Source: Mycobacterium barrassiae
Lineage (GTDB): Bacteria > Actinomycetota > Actinomycetes > Mycobacteriales > Mycobacteriaceae
Reading direction: 5' to 3'
Assembly: GCF_025822765.1 (NCBI RefSeq)
Contig: NZ_JACKUK010000016.1
Location: 250,458-314,457 of the forward strand
DNA: 64,000 nucleotides
Within the stretch, counting starts at the first letter, position 1; each line of letters opens with the position of its first letter. A program made the position numbers and the translations under genes. Positions 40,677-50,345 of this stretch are shown here, piece after piece. The notes below the pieces were generated by a model. It did no database searches, was not told the DNA's origin, and was given only the letters and a program-made list of their open reading frames with translations.

Positions 40677-41922
40677 ATGTCGACGAGTCTGTTGAGCGAG
40701 GCCGAGGTGGCCGTCGCGGACGTGAATGTCTTCGATCCGCAGTGGTGGGTGGACGGTCCCCCGCACGAGCTGTTCAAGCGGATGCGCGACGCAGCACCCG
40801 TGCACTGGAACCCGCTGCCCGACGGCACCGGCTGCTGGGCGCTGTTCCGGCACGCCGACATCTCGACCGTCAGCCATGACTCGGAGACCTTCTCCAGCGC
40901 CAAGGGCGGCGTGTTCATCAACCCTGATCAGCTGGTGAACCTGGACGTGATCAGCAACATGCTGCTGTATATGGACCCGCCCACGCACACCCGCTACCGC
41001 AAGATCGTGGCCAAGGTGTTCACCCCTGCCTCGGTGGCGAAGCTCGAAGAGGGCGTCCGCGCGCGGGTCGCCAAGACCATCGACAACGTCATCGAAGCCG
41101 GCAAGGCGGATTTCGCCGCGGACATCGCGGTGCCGATCCCGCTGCACATTCTGATGGAGCTGATGGGCGCGCCCGAGGAGGATCTGCCCAAGTTCTATGA
41201 CTGGACCGAGCGCATCGAGCAGGGCATCCGGGCGACGGAGTCCAACACCGGGGCCGTGGTCTTCGGTGAGATGGCCGGCTATCTGGCCCAGCAGGTGATG
41301 CAGCAGATGGAAGCTGCCGTCGAGGACTCCCTGGTGATGCGGCTGCGCAACGCCGAGGTCGACGGGGAGAAGCTCAACGACCTGGAGATCGTCATGTTCT
41401 TCGGGCTGCTGACCTTCGCGGGCAACGACACCACGCGCAACACCGCCGCCGCCGGGCTGCGCACGCTCATCGAGCATCCCGACGCGCTGAATGAGCTCTA
41501 CGACGACCCGAGCCTGATTCCCAACGCCATCGAGGAACTGCTGCTGGACGTCTGTGGTGCAGTGGTTCGCCCGCACCGCCACGCGTGACGTCGAGCTCGG
41601 CGGCAAGCAGATCAACGCCGGTGACAAGGTCGTCATGTGGTATGGCAGCGGATCGCGCGACGAGGCCGTGTTCGAGAACGCGGACACCTTCGACATCCAC
41701 CGCCCCAAGCCCGACCACATGGCGTTCGGCGGCGGCCGGCACTTCTGTCTGGGCGCGAGCCTGGCGCGGCTGGAACTGCGTGTCATCTTCGAAGAGGTCC
41801 TGGGCCGGATGAAGGATCTGCGGCTCGACGGCACCCCCGAACTCGTGCCGTCGAACTGGGCCTACGGACTGTCGTCGTTGCCGGTCGCCTTCACGCCCGG
41901 CCCGCGCACAGTGAGCAGCTGA
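40677..41922 (+). pseudogene. Cytochrome P450 interrupted by a 2-nt frameshift
   Basis: The gene reads as a typical ~415-aa bacterial P450 but in two frames: 40677 to about 41543, then the continuing frame to TGA at 41922. The I-helix (LLTFAGNDTTRN) is before the break; the haem-binding loop FGGGRHFCLGASLAR is after it. At the break the sequence EELL is followed by what should be R-W-T-S; deletion of CG from an expected CTGCTGCGCTGGACG removes the Arg of the ExxR motif. As it stands the first frame stops at 41586-41588, so the product would lack the haem ligand Cys. Ferredoxin overlaps the 3' end. Either a recent pseudogene or an assembly error. Confidence 0.85.
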
Positions 41923-42113
41923 TGAAGGCTCTCGTGGATCCCACTAAATGCGCAGGTATCGGATTGTGCGAAGCCACCGCGCCCAGCGTGTTCGAGGTCG
42001 GTGACGACGGCCTGGGACGCGTCGTGGTCGACGAGGTATCCGCTGACGATGTGCCGGCCGTGCAGGAAGCCATCGGCAACTGCCCGGCGCGGGCGCTGGC
42101 CCTGGCGGACTGA
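41922..42113 (+). CDS. 3Fe-4S ferredoxin (P450 redox partner)
   Basis: 63 aa. The cluster Cys are KCAGIGLCEATAP (CX5C) and NCPARAL near the end (CP), the pattern of 3Fe-4S ferredoxins next to mycobacterial P450s. ATG 41922 overlaps the P450 stop (TGATG), so translation was coupled to the P450. It would pass electrons from a ferredoxin reductase to the P450; with the P450 broken its partner role is in doubt. Confidence 0.9.
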   Translation: MKALVDPTKCAGIGLCEATAPSVFEVGDDGLGRVVVDEVSADDVPAVQEAIGNCPARALALAD

Positions 42114-42221
42114 TATCCAAGCGGACCGATATCGACCCCGGCGCCACCTCCGGCTACCAGGGCGACTGCGCGCACCTTTTGCCTATCCTGGGACGCGAGT
42201 CGCCGGACGGAGTGGTAGTTC

Positions 42222-42818
42222 ATGCACAAATTGGTGGAGCGGAAGGACTACTTTTCGGCAGCCATCGAACTCCTGGCCGAAGCCGACCACGGCGGGTTGA
42301 AGATGGCGCCGCTGTGTCGCCGGCTCGAGGTGACGACGGGGTCGTTTTACAACTACTTCGGCAGCTGGGCTGGATTCAAGACGGCGTTTCTGGAGTTCTG
42401 GCTCAACGACCGGACCTTGAACCTGGCGGAGATCGCCCGTAGGCAAGAGGACCCGCAGCGTTCGTTGACCACCCTGATCGATTTCGCCTGCGCATTCCCT
42501 CATCGCGCCGAGGCGGCCATCCGGGCCTGGTCGCACAGCGATCAGGAAGTTCGCCAGATTCAGACCGTCGTCGACCAGCAGCGCTACCAGGTCACCTACG
42601 ACACGGTGCTCCGGCTGATCGACGATCCCCGAGAGGCCGAAACCCTGGCTCGGATGGCGCTTTTCACGCTGACGGGCTACCAGCAGACCCAGCCGTTGCC
42701 CGAGGTCGAACACCTGCGCACGTCGCTGAACCTGGTGCTCGCCGAACTCCTCAACGCCCGGCGCCCGGCCGATCGTGAACACCCCGCGTCGGCGGCATCG
42801 CAGCCCACGTCGCCGTGA
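42222..42818 (+). CDS. TetR-family transcriptional regulator
   Basis: 198 aa. N-terminal helix-turn-helix (HGGLKMAPLCRRLEVTTGSFYNYFGSWAGFKTA) with the TetR signature FYNYFGS, followed by an all-helical ligand domain. In cis with the P450-ferredoxin pair and the palindrome upstream of them, it most likely controls that operon. ATG 42222. Target and ligand unknown. Confidence 0.88.
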   Translation: MHKLVERKDYFSAAIELLAEADHGGLKMAPLCRRLEVTTGSFYNYFGSWAGFKTAFLEFWLNDRTLNLAEIARRQEDPQRSLTTLIDFACAFPHRAEAAIRAWSHSDQEVRQIQTVVDQQRYQVTYDTVLRLIDDPREAETLARMALFTLTGYQQTQPLPEVEHLRTSLNLVLAELLNARRPADREHPASAASQPTSP

Positions 42819-42858
42819 GGACCGCCAGTCGCCCAAGCTTGCGCGAGGCGGTCGTTGG

Positions 42859-42929
42859 AGCGGGCGACGGGAATCGAACCCGCGTAGCTAGTTTGGAAGA
42901 CTAGGGCTCTACCATTGAGCTACGCCCGC
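42859..42929 (-). tRNA. tRNA-Gly (anticodon TCC)
   Basis: 71 nt on the minus strand. Acceptor GCGGGCG/CGCCCGC closes it, anticodon loop CTTCCAA (TCC), T-loop GGTTCGATTCC. Discriminator T; no encoded CCA. Divergent from tRNA-Pro, 118 bp away. Confidence 0.95.
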
Positions 42930-43047
42930 GTATGTTGCACCAGGCACTGTACCGGCGCCGACGGAATCAAATCCAATTAAGGGCATCGCGTGTCCAGGCC
43001 GTAGTATCTCGCGTGGTCGTTCTGCGTTTTGGAGGCGGCCATCGGCG

Positions 43048-43121
43048 CGGGGTGTAGCGCAGCTTGGTAGCGCATCCGCTTTGGGAGCGGAAGGCCGCAG
43101 GTTCAAATCCTGTCACCCCGA
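43048..43121 (+). tRNA. tRNA-Pro (anticodon TGG)
   Basis: 74 nt on the plus strand. Acceptor CGGGGTG/CACCCCG, anticodon loop TTTGGGA (TGG), T-loop GGTTCAAATCC. Discriminator A. It ends 41 bp before the trigger factor gene in the same direction and may be cotranscribed with it. Confidence 0.96.
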
Positions 43122-43161
43122 CTGCACCCGTCCATAGACCAGAGCAACAAGGAGCACGATC

Positions 43162-44586
43162 GTGAAGAGCACCGTCGAGAAGTTGAGCCCGACCAGGGTT
43201 CGCATCAACGTGGAGGTGCCCTTCACCGAACTCGAGCCCGAGTTCGATCGCGCCTTCAAGCAGTTGGCCAGCCAGGTGCGGCTGCCCGGCTTCCGGCCCG
43301 GCAAGGCGCCGCGCAAGCTGCTCGAGGCCCGCTTCGGCCGCGAGGCGATGCTGGACCAGGTCGTCAGCGACGCTCTGCCCGGTCGCTACAGCGAGGCGGT
43401 CTCCAGCTCGGACCTCCGTCCGATCGGTCAGCCCGAGATCGAGGTCACCAAGAAGGAGTACGGCGAGGACCTGGAGTTCACCGCTGAGGTCGACGTCCGG
43501 CCCGACCTCGAGCTCCCGGAGCTCGATGCGCTGAAGATCACAGTCGACGCCATCGAGGTCACCGACGAAGAGGTCGACGCCGAGCTGGAGTCCCTCCGGG
43601 CGCGCTTCGGCACGCTGACCGGTGTGGACCGCGCCGCCCAGAACGGCGACTTCGTCTCGATCGACCTGTCGGCCACCGTCGACGGCAAAGAGATCCCCGA
43701 AGCCAACACCGAGGGCCTGTCGCACGAGGTCGGCTCCGGTCAGCTGATCGAGGGCCTCGACGAGGCGATCGTCGGCCTCAAGGAGGGGGAGACGCGCGTC
43801 TTCACCACCAAGCTCGTCGCGGGTGAGCACGCCGGCGAGGACGCCCAGGTGACCGTCACCGTCAAGTCGGTCAAGGAGCGCGAGCTGCCCGAGCCTGATG
43901 ACGAATTCGCCCAACTGGCAAGCGAATTCGACACCATCGAGGAGCTCAAGAACAGCCTCACCGAGCAGGTGAAGCGGCTCAAGCGCGTACAGCAGGCCGA
44001 GCTGATCCGGGACAAGGTGCTGGAGACGCTGCTCGAGCAAGTCGACGTGCCGCTGCCCGAGAACATCGTGCAGGCGCAGGTGGACGAGGCGCTGCACAAC
44101 GCCATCCACGGTCTGGACCACGACGAGGAGCGGTTCGCCGAGGCGCTCGAGGCGCAGGGCAGCAGCCGCGAGAAGTTCGACGAGGAGAACCGCACCAACG
44201 CGGAGAAGGCCGTCAAGACCCAGCTGCTCGTGGATGCGATCGCCGACAAGCTCGACATCCAGGTCGGACAGAACGACATCACCCAGCGGCTGATCCTGAT
44301 GTCGCAGCAGTACGGCATGGAGCCGCAACAGCTGCTCGCCGCGCTGCAGGAGAACAACCAGCTTGCGGCGTTGTTCGCGGACGTGCGCCGTGGGCTGGCC
44401 GTGGCTGAGATCGTCGAGAACGCCACCGTCACCGACTCGAACGGCGAAGTGGTGGACACCTCGGAGTTCTTCTCGCGGACGGGTCCGGCGGCGGCCACTT
44501 CCGAAGCGGACGAGGCTGCAGCCGATGACGCAGCCGACGCCGACGACGATGAAGCCTCCGATGAGGAAACCGCCGACGCCCAGTGA
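43162..44586 (+). CDS. tig: Trigger factor
   Basis: 474-aa ribosome-associated chaperone and peptidyl-prolyl isomerase. The ribosome-binding signature [11 protein letters not shown] (about residues 44-54) is intact; the FKBP-like PPIase domain and the C-terminal helical arms follow. The last ~40 residues are strongly acidic ([18 protein letters not shown] type), a tail common in actinobacteria. GTG 43162 with AAGGAG upstream. It precedes clpP1P2 as in many bacteria. Confidence 0.96.
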   Translation: MKSTVEKLSPTRVRINVEVPFTELEPEFDRAFKQLASQVRLPGFRPGKAPRKLLEARFGREAMLDQVVSDALPGRYSEAVSSSDLRPIGQPEIEVTKKEYGEDLEFTAEVDVRPDLELPELDALKITVDAIEVTDEEVDAELESLRARFGTLTGVDRAAQNGDFVSIDLSATVDGKEIPEANTEGLSHEVGSGQLIEGLDEAIVGLKEGETRVFTTKLVAGEHAGEDAQVTVTVKSVKERELPEPDDEFAQLASEFDTIEELKNSLTEQVKRLKRVQQAELIRDKVLETLLEQVDVPLPENIVQAQVDEALHNAIHGLDHDEERFAEALEAQGSSREKFDEENRTNAEKAVKTQLLVDAIADKLDIQVGQNDITQRLILMSQQYGMEPQQLLAALQENNQLAALFADVRRGLAVAEIVENATVTDSNGEVVDTSEFFSRTGPAAATSEADEAAADDAADADDDEASDEETADAQ

Positions 44587-44597
44587 CGCTGTGAGCG
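44587..44597. promoter_or_regulatory. Possible ClgR operator upstream of clpP1P2
   Basis: CGCTGTGAGCG directly after the tig stop is an inverted repeat CGCT-N3-AGCG, close to the actinobacterial ClgR consensus CGCYNANRGCG with one mismatch. ClgR activates clpP1P2 and clp ATPase genes in mycobacteria. The position, about 88 bp before the clpP1 start, suits an activator; not verified. Confidence 0.4.
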
Positions 44598-44684
44598 AAA
44601 GCGCCCCGTCCAGGGAGTGCGCGCCGCTGCAGGTTGGTTAGTGTCGGTGAGTGTTAGGCCTTGAAAGAAAGCAGGTATCCAGTC

Positions 44685-45296
44685 GTGACTGACATGCGTG
44701 GTGCATCGCCCGGTCTCAACCTCGTCGACTCTGTCTACGAGCGGTTGCTGTCCGAGCGCATCATCTTCCTGGGATCACAGGTCGACGACGACATCGCCAA
44801 CAGGCTGTGCGCACAGATTCTGCTGCTGTCCGCCGAAGACCCCAGCAAGGACATCCACCTCTACATCAACTCGCCGGGCGGCTCGATCAGCGCAGGCATG
44901 GCGATCTACGACACGATGGTGCTCGCGCCGTGCGACATCGCCACGTACGCGATGGGCATGGCCGCGTCGATGGGTGAGTTCCTCCTCGCCGCGGGCACCA
45001 AGGGCAAGCGCTACGCCCTGCCGCACGCGCGGATCCTGATGCACCAGCCGCTGGGCGGGGTCACCGGCAGCGCCGCCGATATCGCGATCCAGGCCGAGCA
45101 GTTCGCGGTCATCAAAAAGGAGATGTTCCGGCTGAACGCCGAGTTCACCGGTCAGACCATCGAGCGGATCGAGGCCGACTCCGACCGCGACCGTTGGTTC
45201 ACCGCGCAGGAGGCCCTCGAGTACGGCTTCGTCGACCACATCATCACCAGCGCCAGCGTCAACGGCTCAGGACCAGGAGCAGGACTAGACAAATGA
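44685..45296 (+). CDS. clpP1: ATP-dependent Clp protease proteolytic subunit 1
   Basis: 203 aa from GTG 44685 ([13 protein letters not shown]). Catalytic Ser in GMAASMGEF, His in LMHQPLGG and the Asp further on. ClpP1 combines with ClpP2 into the mixed tetradecamer that mycobacteria need for growth. TTG 44661 is a longer alternative start. The stop overlaps the clpP2 start (ATGA), so the two subunits are coupled, fitting the mixed ring. Confidence 0.94.
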   Translation: MTDMRGASPGLNLVDSVYERLLSERIIFLGSQVDDDIANRLCAQILLLSAEDPSKDIHLYINSPGGSISAGMAIYDTMVLAPCDIATYAMGMAASMGEFLLAAGTKGKRYALPHARILMHQPLGGVTGSAADIAIQAEQFAVIKKEMFRLNAEFTGQTIERIEADSDRDRWFTAQEALEYGFVDHIITSASVNGSGPGAGLDK

Positions 45297-45940
45297 CCGA
45301 CCATACAGATCCGCGCTTGGCGCCCCAGGCCCGTTACATCCTGCCGTCGTTCATCGAGCACTCGAGCTTCGGCGTCAAAGAGTCCAACCCGTACAACAAG
45401 CTCTTCGAGGAACGCATCATCTTTCTCGGCGTGCAGGTCGACGACGCCTCGGCGAACGACATCATGGCCCAGCTCCTGGTGCTCGAGTCGCTCGATCCCG
45501 ACCGCGACATCACCATGTACATCAACTCGCCGGGTGGCTCGTTCACGTCGCTGATGGCGATCTACGACACCATGCAGTACGTCCGCGCTGACATTCAGAC
45601 CGTCTGCCTCGGGCAGGCTGCGTCGGCCGCTGCCGTGCTGCTGGCTGCCGGCACGCCCGGAAAGCGGCTCGCGCTGCCGAACGCCCGCATTCTGATCCAC
45701 CAGCCCGCGCTGTCCGGCGTCATCCAGGGCCAGTTCTCCGACCTGGAGATTCAGGCCAAGGAGATCGAGCGGATGCGCACGTTGATGGAGACGACGCTGG
45801 CCCATCACACCGGCAAGGACGCTGCGCAGATTCGCAAGGACACCGATCGCGACAAGATCCTGACGGCCGAGGAGGCCAAGGAGTACGGCGTGATCGACAC
45901 GGTGCTCGAGTACCGCAAGCTCTCGGCGCAGACCGCCTGA
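45293..45940 (+). CDS. clpP2: ATP-dependent Clp protease proteolytic subunit 2
   Basis: 215 aa. Catalytic Ser in [12 protein letters not shown], His in [10 protein letters not shown]-terminal extension typical of ClpP2 ([18 protein letters not shown]). Forms the second ring of the ClpP1P2 protease, to which ClpX (46655) and ClpC1 dock. ATG overlaps the clpP1 stop. Confidence 0.95.
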   Translation: MTDHTDPRLAPQARYILPSFIEHSSFGVKESNPYNKLFEERIIFLGVQVDDASANDIMAQLLVLESLDPDRDITMYINSPGGSFTSLMAIYDTMQYVRADIQTVCLGQAASAAAVLLAAGTPGKRLALPNARILIHQPALSGVIQGQFSDLEIQAKEIERMRTLMETTLAHHTGKDAAQIRKDTDRDKILTAEEAKEYGVIDTVLEYRKLSAQTA

Positions 45941-46042
45941 CCTGACTGTTGCCCTCGCGGCAATGCCTCTGAAACCGCGTCTCCGCGGCCGTCGTCCATG
46001 GCAAGCTGTCGAAACTGACGGGCACGTGGACAAGGGAGGGTC

Positions 46043-46366
46043 ATGAAGGTGGGGCTTCGGCTCGGCGTCGCGGCACTGGCATTGGCCGGCGGCATCTTGG
46101 GGCAGTTGGGATCGTCGGCGGTCAGCATCGCCCAACCGCCACCGCCTCCACCGCCCCCACCACCGGCATGCCCGTACGCGATGTACTGGGACGTCTACAC
46201 CCTCCAGTGCGTCCCGGTCGAAGCGACGGTCTACGTGAACCCGCCGAACCCGGTGGTCGGGCCCGCAGGCCCCGTTGGGGTCGGCGGCGTCGTCGGGCCA
46301 GTGGGGCCTGGTCCGGTTGGGCCGGGACCGGTGGGTCCGGGACCCGTCGGGCCGCCCCGCCGATAG
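46043..46366 (+). CDS. Small secreted Pro/Gly-rich protein
   Basis: 107 aa from ATG 46043, RBS GGGAGG. A signal peptide ends near SIAQPP. Then ten Pro in a row, a short globular bit with two Cys (ACPYAMYWDVYTLQC), and a collagen-like tail of GPVGPGPVGP units. The layout (Pro-rich, W/Y and two Cys) is common among small secreted mycobacterial proteins placed between housekeeping genes; function unknown. Confidence 0.78.
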   Translation: MKVGLRLGVAALALAGGILGQLGSSAVSIAQPPPPPPPPPPACPYAMYWDVYTLQCVPVEATVYVNPPNPVVGPAGPVGVGGVVGPVGPGPVGPGPVGPGPVGPPRR

Positions 46367-46654
46367 GACGCGTTCGGTAGCTGTTCGGTTGTGAGTAACC
46401 GCTTTGCGGCGGGTACTTTGGTTGCGGATGGCTCCCGAACCGGTAACGGCGGCGACACGCCAGGGCCGCGCCAGCGCGTTCCAGCGGTTACGGGGGCTGT
46501 TAGGCGATATGTTCTGCGCACACAGATGAATACCAACTACGCGATTCGGCTTTATCGGTCGCCTCGCGCCGGAACAAGCGGGTAGCGTCGGGTCCAACAC
46601 CCGGGGTGAATCGACTAAAGACCTTTTGCTAACAGGAAAGTAGGACCTCACCAG

Positions 46655-47935
<1,281 letters not shown>

Positions 47936-47938
47936 CCC

Positions 47939-48025
47939 TCAGGGCCGCAGCGTACTGGCCAGCGAGCTGATGAGGCACCAGGTCAGGTAACCGACTATCG
48001 CGACGTATTGCAGCGTGTCAACCAT
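47939..48025 (-). CDS. Possible 28-aa hydrophobic small protein
   Basis: From ATG 48025 the minus strand reads MVDTLQYVAIVGYLTWCLI then SSLASTLRP and a TGA at 47939-47941. Most of it is one TM-length hydrophobic segment. GGTGGAGCC just upstream of the ATG is a plausible RBS. It begins 116 bp after the 3' end of the glycosyltransferase gene on the same strand and converges on clpX. Too short for certainty; no known family. Confidence 0.4.
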   Translation of the reverse strand: MVDTLQYVAIVGYLTWCLISSLASTLRP

Positions 48026-48140
48026 GGCTCCACCGTGGTCCGGAAGTTCGACAGAGGCACGCGTAGCCGACTACGCCACCCGACCGGTTCGGCATTGGGC
48101 GCTGGCATAGGCGGCCGGCCGAACGGATCTGCACACGAGC

Positions 48141-49445
48141 TCATCGCTTCACCTCCTCACGCTGGGCGATGACCTCGTCGACCAGTGCCGCGATCTCGGC
48201 CACGCCGTCGCGTCGGGCGAAGGCCGTCTCGAGGTTCCGCGCCGCACGGAGATAACGACCGTCGCCGAGCACCTTGCGGACCGCGGCGCGGATCGCGCCG
48301 GGGCCCGGTGTTCCTGTCTTGAGGTTGACACCCGCGCCGGTCCACGCGACGCGCGCGGCGACTTCCGGCTTGTCCTCGGTGTTGCCCGCCACGACCAGCG
48401 GAACACCCATCGACAACGCCCGCTGCACCGCGCCGTACCCTCCGTTGGTGACCATGACGTCGACCCTGGGCAGCAGGAGGTCATGCGGGATGTATTCCGC
48501 GACATAGGTATTGGCCGGCAGTGGCACCTTGAGCTGGGACACGTCGCGGCCGCCGGTGGTGGCCACCACGATGACGTCCTCACCGCCGAGCGCGTCGATG
48601 GTCGGTTCGATCAGCCGGCCGAGGTCCGCGTTGTCGATGGTGCCCTGCGTGACATGCACGACCGGTCGATCACCGTCGAGTTGCGACCACCACGGCGGAC
48701 GGCGGAATCCTCGCGACGGGCCCGGGTGTACCGCGCCGACGTAGCGCACGTTGGCAGGCAGATCGCTTCGCGGATAGTCGAATTCGGGCACCGTCGGCGC
48801 GATGTAGCGGTCGGCGAGCTTGCCGGAGTCCAGGACGAACGTGGGCAGCTGCCGACTGTTCAAGCGGTCGAGCAGATGGTTGGCGACATTCTGTGTCTCG
48901 CGCAACAGCACCTTGTGCGACAGTGCTGTCAGCGACCGGTTGCGCAGCCGTCCCAGCATGGTCGACGACGGCGCCAGTCCCATACCGAAGGGGGCGGTGT
49001 CGCGGCTGCTCAGTACCAGCGGCATCGTGCTGTAGCTGAGCATCGGCGGTCGGGCCGCGGGGTCGCCGAGCAGGAACGGCAGGGTTCCGAAGAAACCTGC
49101 GTCAAAAAGGATCGCGTCGAAGCGTGTCTGGGCCATGAGCTCCGACAGCGCGCGTGTCTGCAGCGGCATCGGCTGCAGGAAGATGCGCACGATGTCGAAG
49201 TTGACTCGCTTGATGCCCGACGTGTCGGTCCGGCCGGGCAGATCGATGTCGAGGCGGGTCATGTCGAAGTCGGCCTCGGGCGGGATCGCGACAGGAGTGG
49301 CTCCGATCGCCCGGATCTTGCGGGCGTGCGTGGCCGCGGTCAGGACTGTGACGCGGTCACCACGGTCGACAAGACCGTGCGCGACATTGAGCAGCGGCCC
49401 GATGTGGCCGGTGGGCGACAGCGAGGCGATGAGGATTTCTGGCAT
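48141..49445 (-). CDS. UGT-like (GT1) glycosyltransferase
   Basis: 434 aa. N-terminal Rossmann start ILIASLSPTGHIGPLLNVAHGL, the C-terminal donor-binding block (NTYVAEYIPHDLLLPRVDVMVTNGGYGAVQRAL, then GVPLVVAGNTEDKPEVAARV) and the VHVTQGTIDN strand are those of GT1 glycosyltransferases of the MGT/EryCIII type. Acceptor could be a glycolipid or small molecule. A GGTGGAGATCG direct repeat lies just upstream of its start (49492-49520). Not recognised in the standard Rv order, so possibly accessory. Confidence 0.87.
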   Translation of the reverse strand: MPEILIASLSPTGHIGPLLNVAHGLVDRGDRVTVLTAATHARKIRAIGATPVAIPPEADFDMTRLDIDLPGRTDTSGIKRVNFDIVRIFLQPMPLQTRALSELMAQTRFDAILFDAGFFGTLPFLLGDPAARPPMLSYSTMPLVLSSRDTAPFGMGLAPSSTMLGRLRNRSLTALSHKVLLRETQNVANHLLDRLNSRQLPTFVLDSGKLADRYIAPTVPEFDYPRSDLPANVRYVGAVHPGPSRGFRRPPWWSQLDGDRPVVHVTQGTIDNADLGRLIEPTIDALGGEDVIVVATTGGRDVSQLKVPLPANTYVAEYIPHDLLLPRVDVMVTNGGYGAVQRALSMGVPLVVAGNTEDKPEVAARVAWTGAGVNLKTGTPGPGAIRAAVRKVLGDGRYLRAARNLETAFARRDGVAEIAALVDEVIAQREEVKR

Positions 49446-49520
49446 ACCTCGATGCTCTTGATCCTCGGGCCCGCAAGCTTGGAGGTTTCGTGGAGATCGG
49501 GTGGAGATCGCAGGTAGACG

Positions 49521-50345
49521 CTAGTGGGTGACCCTGTCCGGGCGGGTGTAGACGTTCATCGAATCGCCGCGCAGGAATGCCACCAGGGTCAGCCCCGACT
49601 GGCTGGCGAGGTCGACGGCCAGTGACGACGGCGCGGACACCGCGGCGAGCACCGGAATGCCGGCCATCACGGCCTTCTGAGTGAGCTCGAACGACGCGCG
49701 CCCGCTGACCAGAAGGACGGTCGCGGTCAGGGGTATCCGGTCGTTCTCCAGCGCCCAACCGATGACTTTGTCGACGGCGTTGTGCCGGCCGATGTCCTCA
49801 CGCACCACCAGTGTGGTGCCGTCGACGTCGAACAGCGCGGCGCCGTGCAGTCCGCCGGTACTGGCGAACACCTTCTGTTCGTCGCGCAGGCGGTCGGGGA
49901 GCGCGGACAGTGTTTCGGCGGCGACGGTCGAGGGATCGTCGCCGGGACCGTGCTTGCTGATCGTGCGCACCGCCTCGAGCGAGGCCTTCCCGCACACCCC
50001 GCATGACGACGTCGTATAGAAGTTGCGTGTGACATCGACATCAGGCATCGGGACACTTTGGGCCAGGGTCACGTCAAGCACGTTGTAGGTGTTGACCTGG
50101 TCCGGGCCGGCGCCCTTGCAGTAGCGCACGGTGAGTACGTCGTCGCGGCGGGCGATGACGCCCTCGGTGAGCAGGAAGCCTTGGGCGAGTTCGACGTCCG
50201 AACCCGGGGTGCGCATCGTGACGGTGAGCGGAGTGCCGTTGACCCGGATCTCCAGCGGTTCCTCGACGACAAGGGTCTCCGGTCGTGCGACGGCCTGTTC
50301 GGCCGTGACATGTTGCACCCGGCGTCGCGCCGTCACACGCCCCAC
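49521..50345 (-). CDS. fdhD: Formate dehydrogenase accessory sulfurtransferase FdhD
   Basis: 274 aa from GTG 50345, which overlaps the fdhF stop (TAGTG). The CGVC motif ([10 protein letters not shown]) carries the sulfur-transferring Cys, and [15 protein letters not shown] is the other signature. FdhD passes sulfur to the molybdenum cofactor of formate-dehydrogenase-type enzymes. Directly downstream of its probable client. Confidence 0.93.
   Translation of the reverse strand: MGRVTARRRVQHVTAEQAVARPETLVVEEPLEIRVNGTPLTVTMRTPGSDVELAQGFLLTEGVIARRDDVLTVRYCKGAGPDQVNTYNVLDVTLAQSVPMPDVDVTRNFYTTSSCGVCGKASLEAVRTISKHGPGDDPSTVAAETLSALPDRLRDEQKVFASTGGLHGAALFDVDGTTLVVREDIGRHNAVDKVIGWALENDRIPLTATVLLVSGRASFELTQKAVMAGIPVLAAVSAPSSLAVDLASQSGLTLVAFLRGDSMNVYTRPDRVTH

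Noticed and set aside
43048-43121. tRNA-Pro/tRNA-Gly pair as integration site
   Set aside because: No integrase or repeat of the tRNA 3' ends in the neighbourhood.
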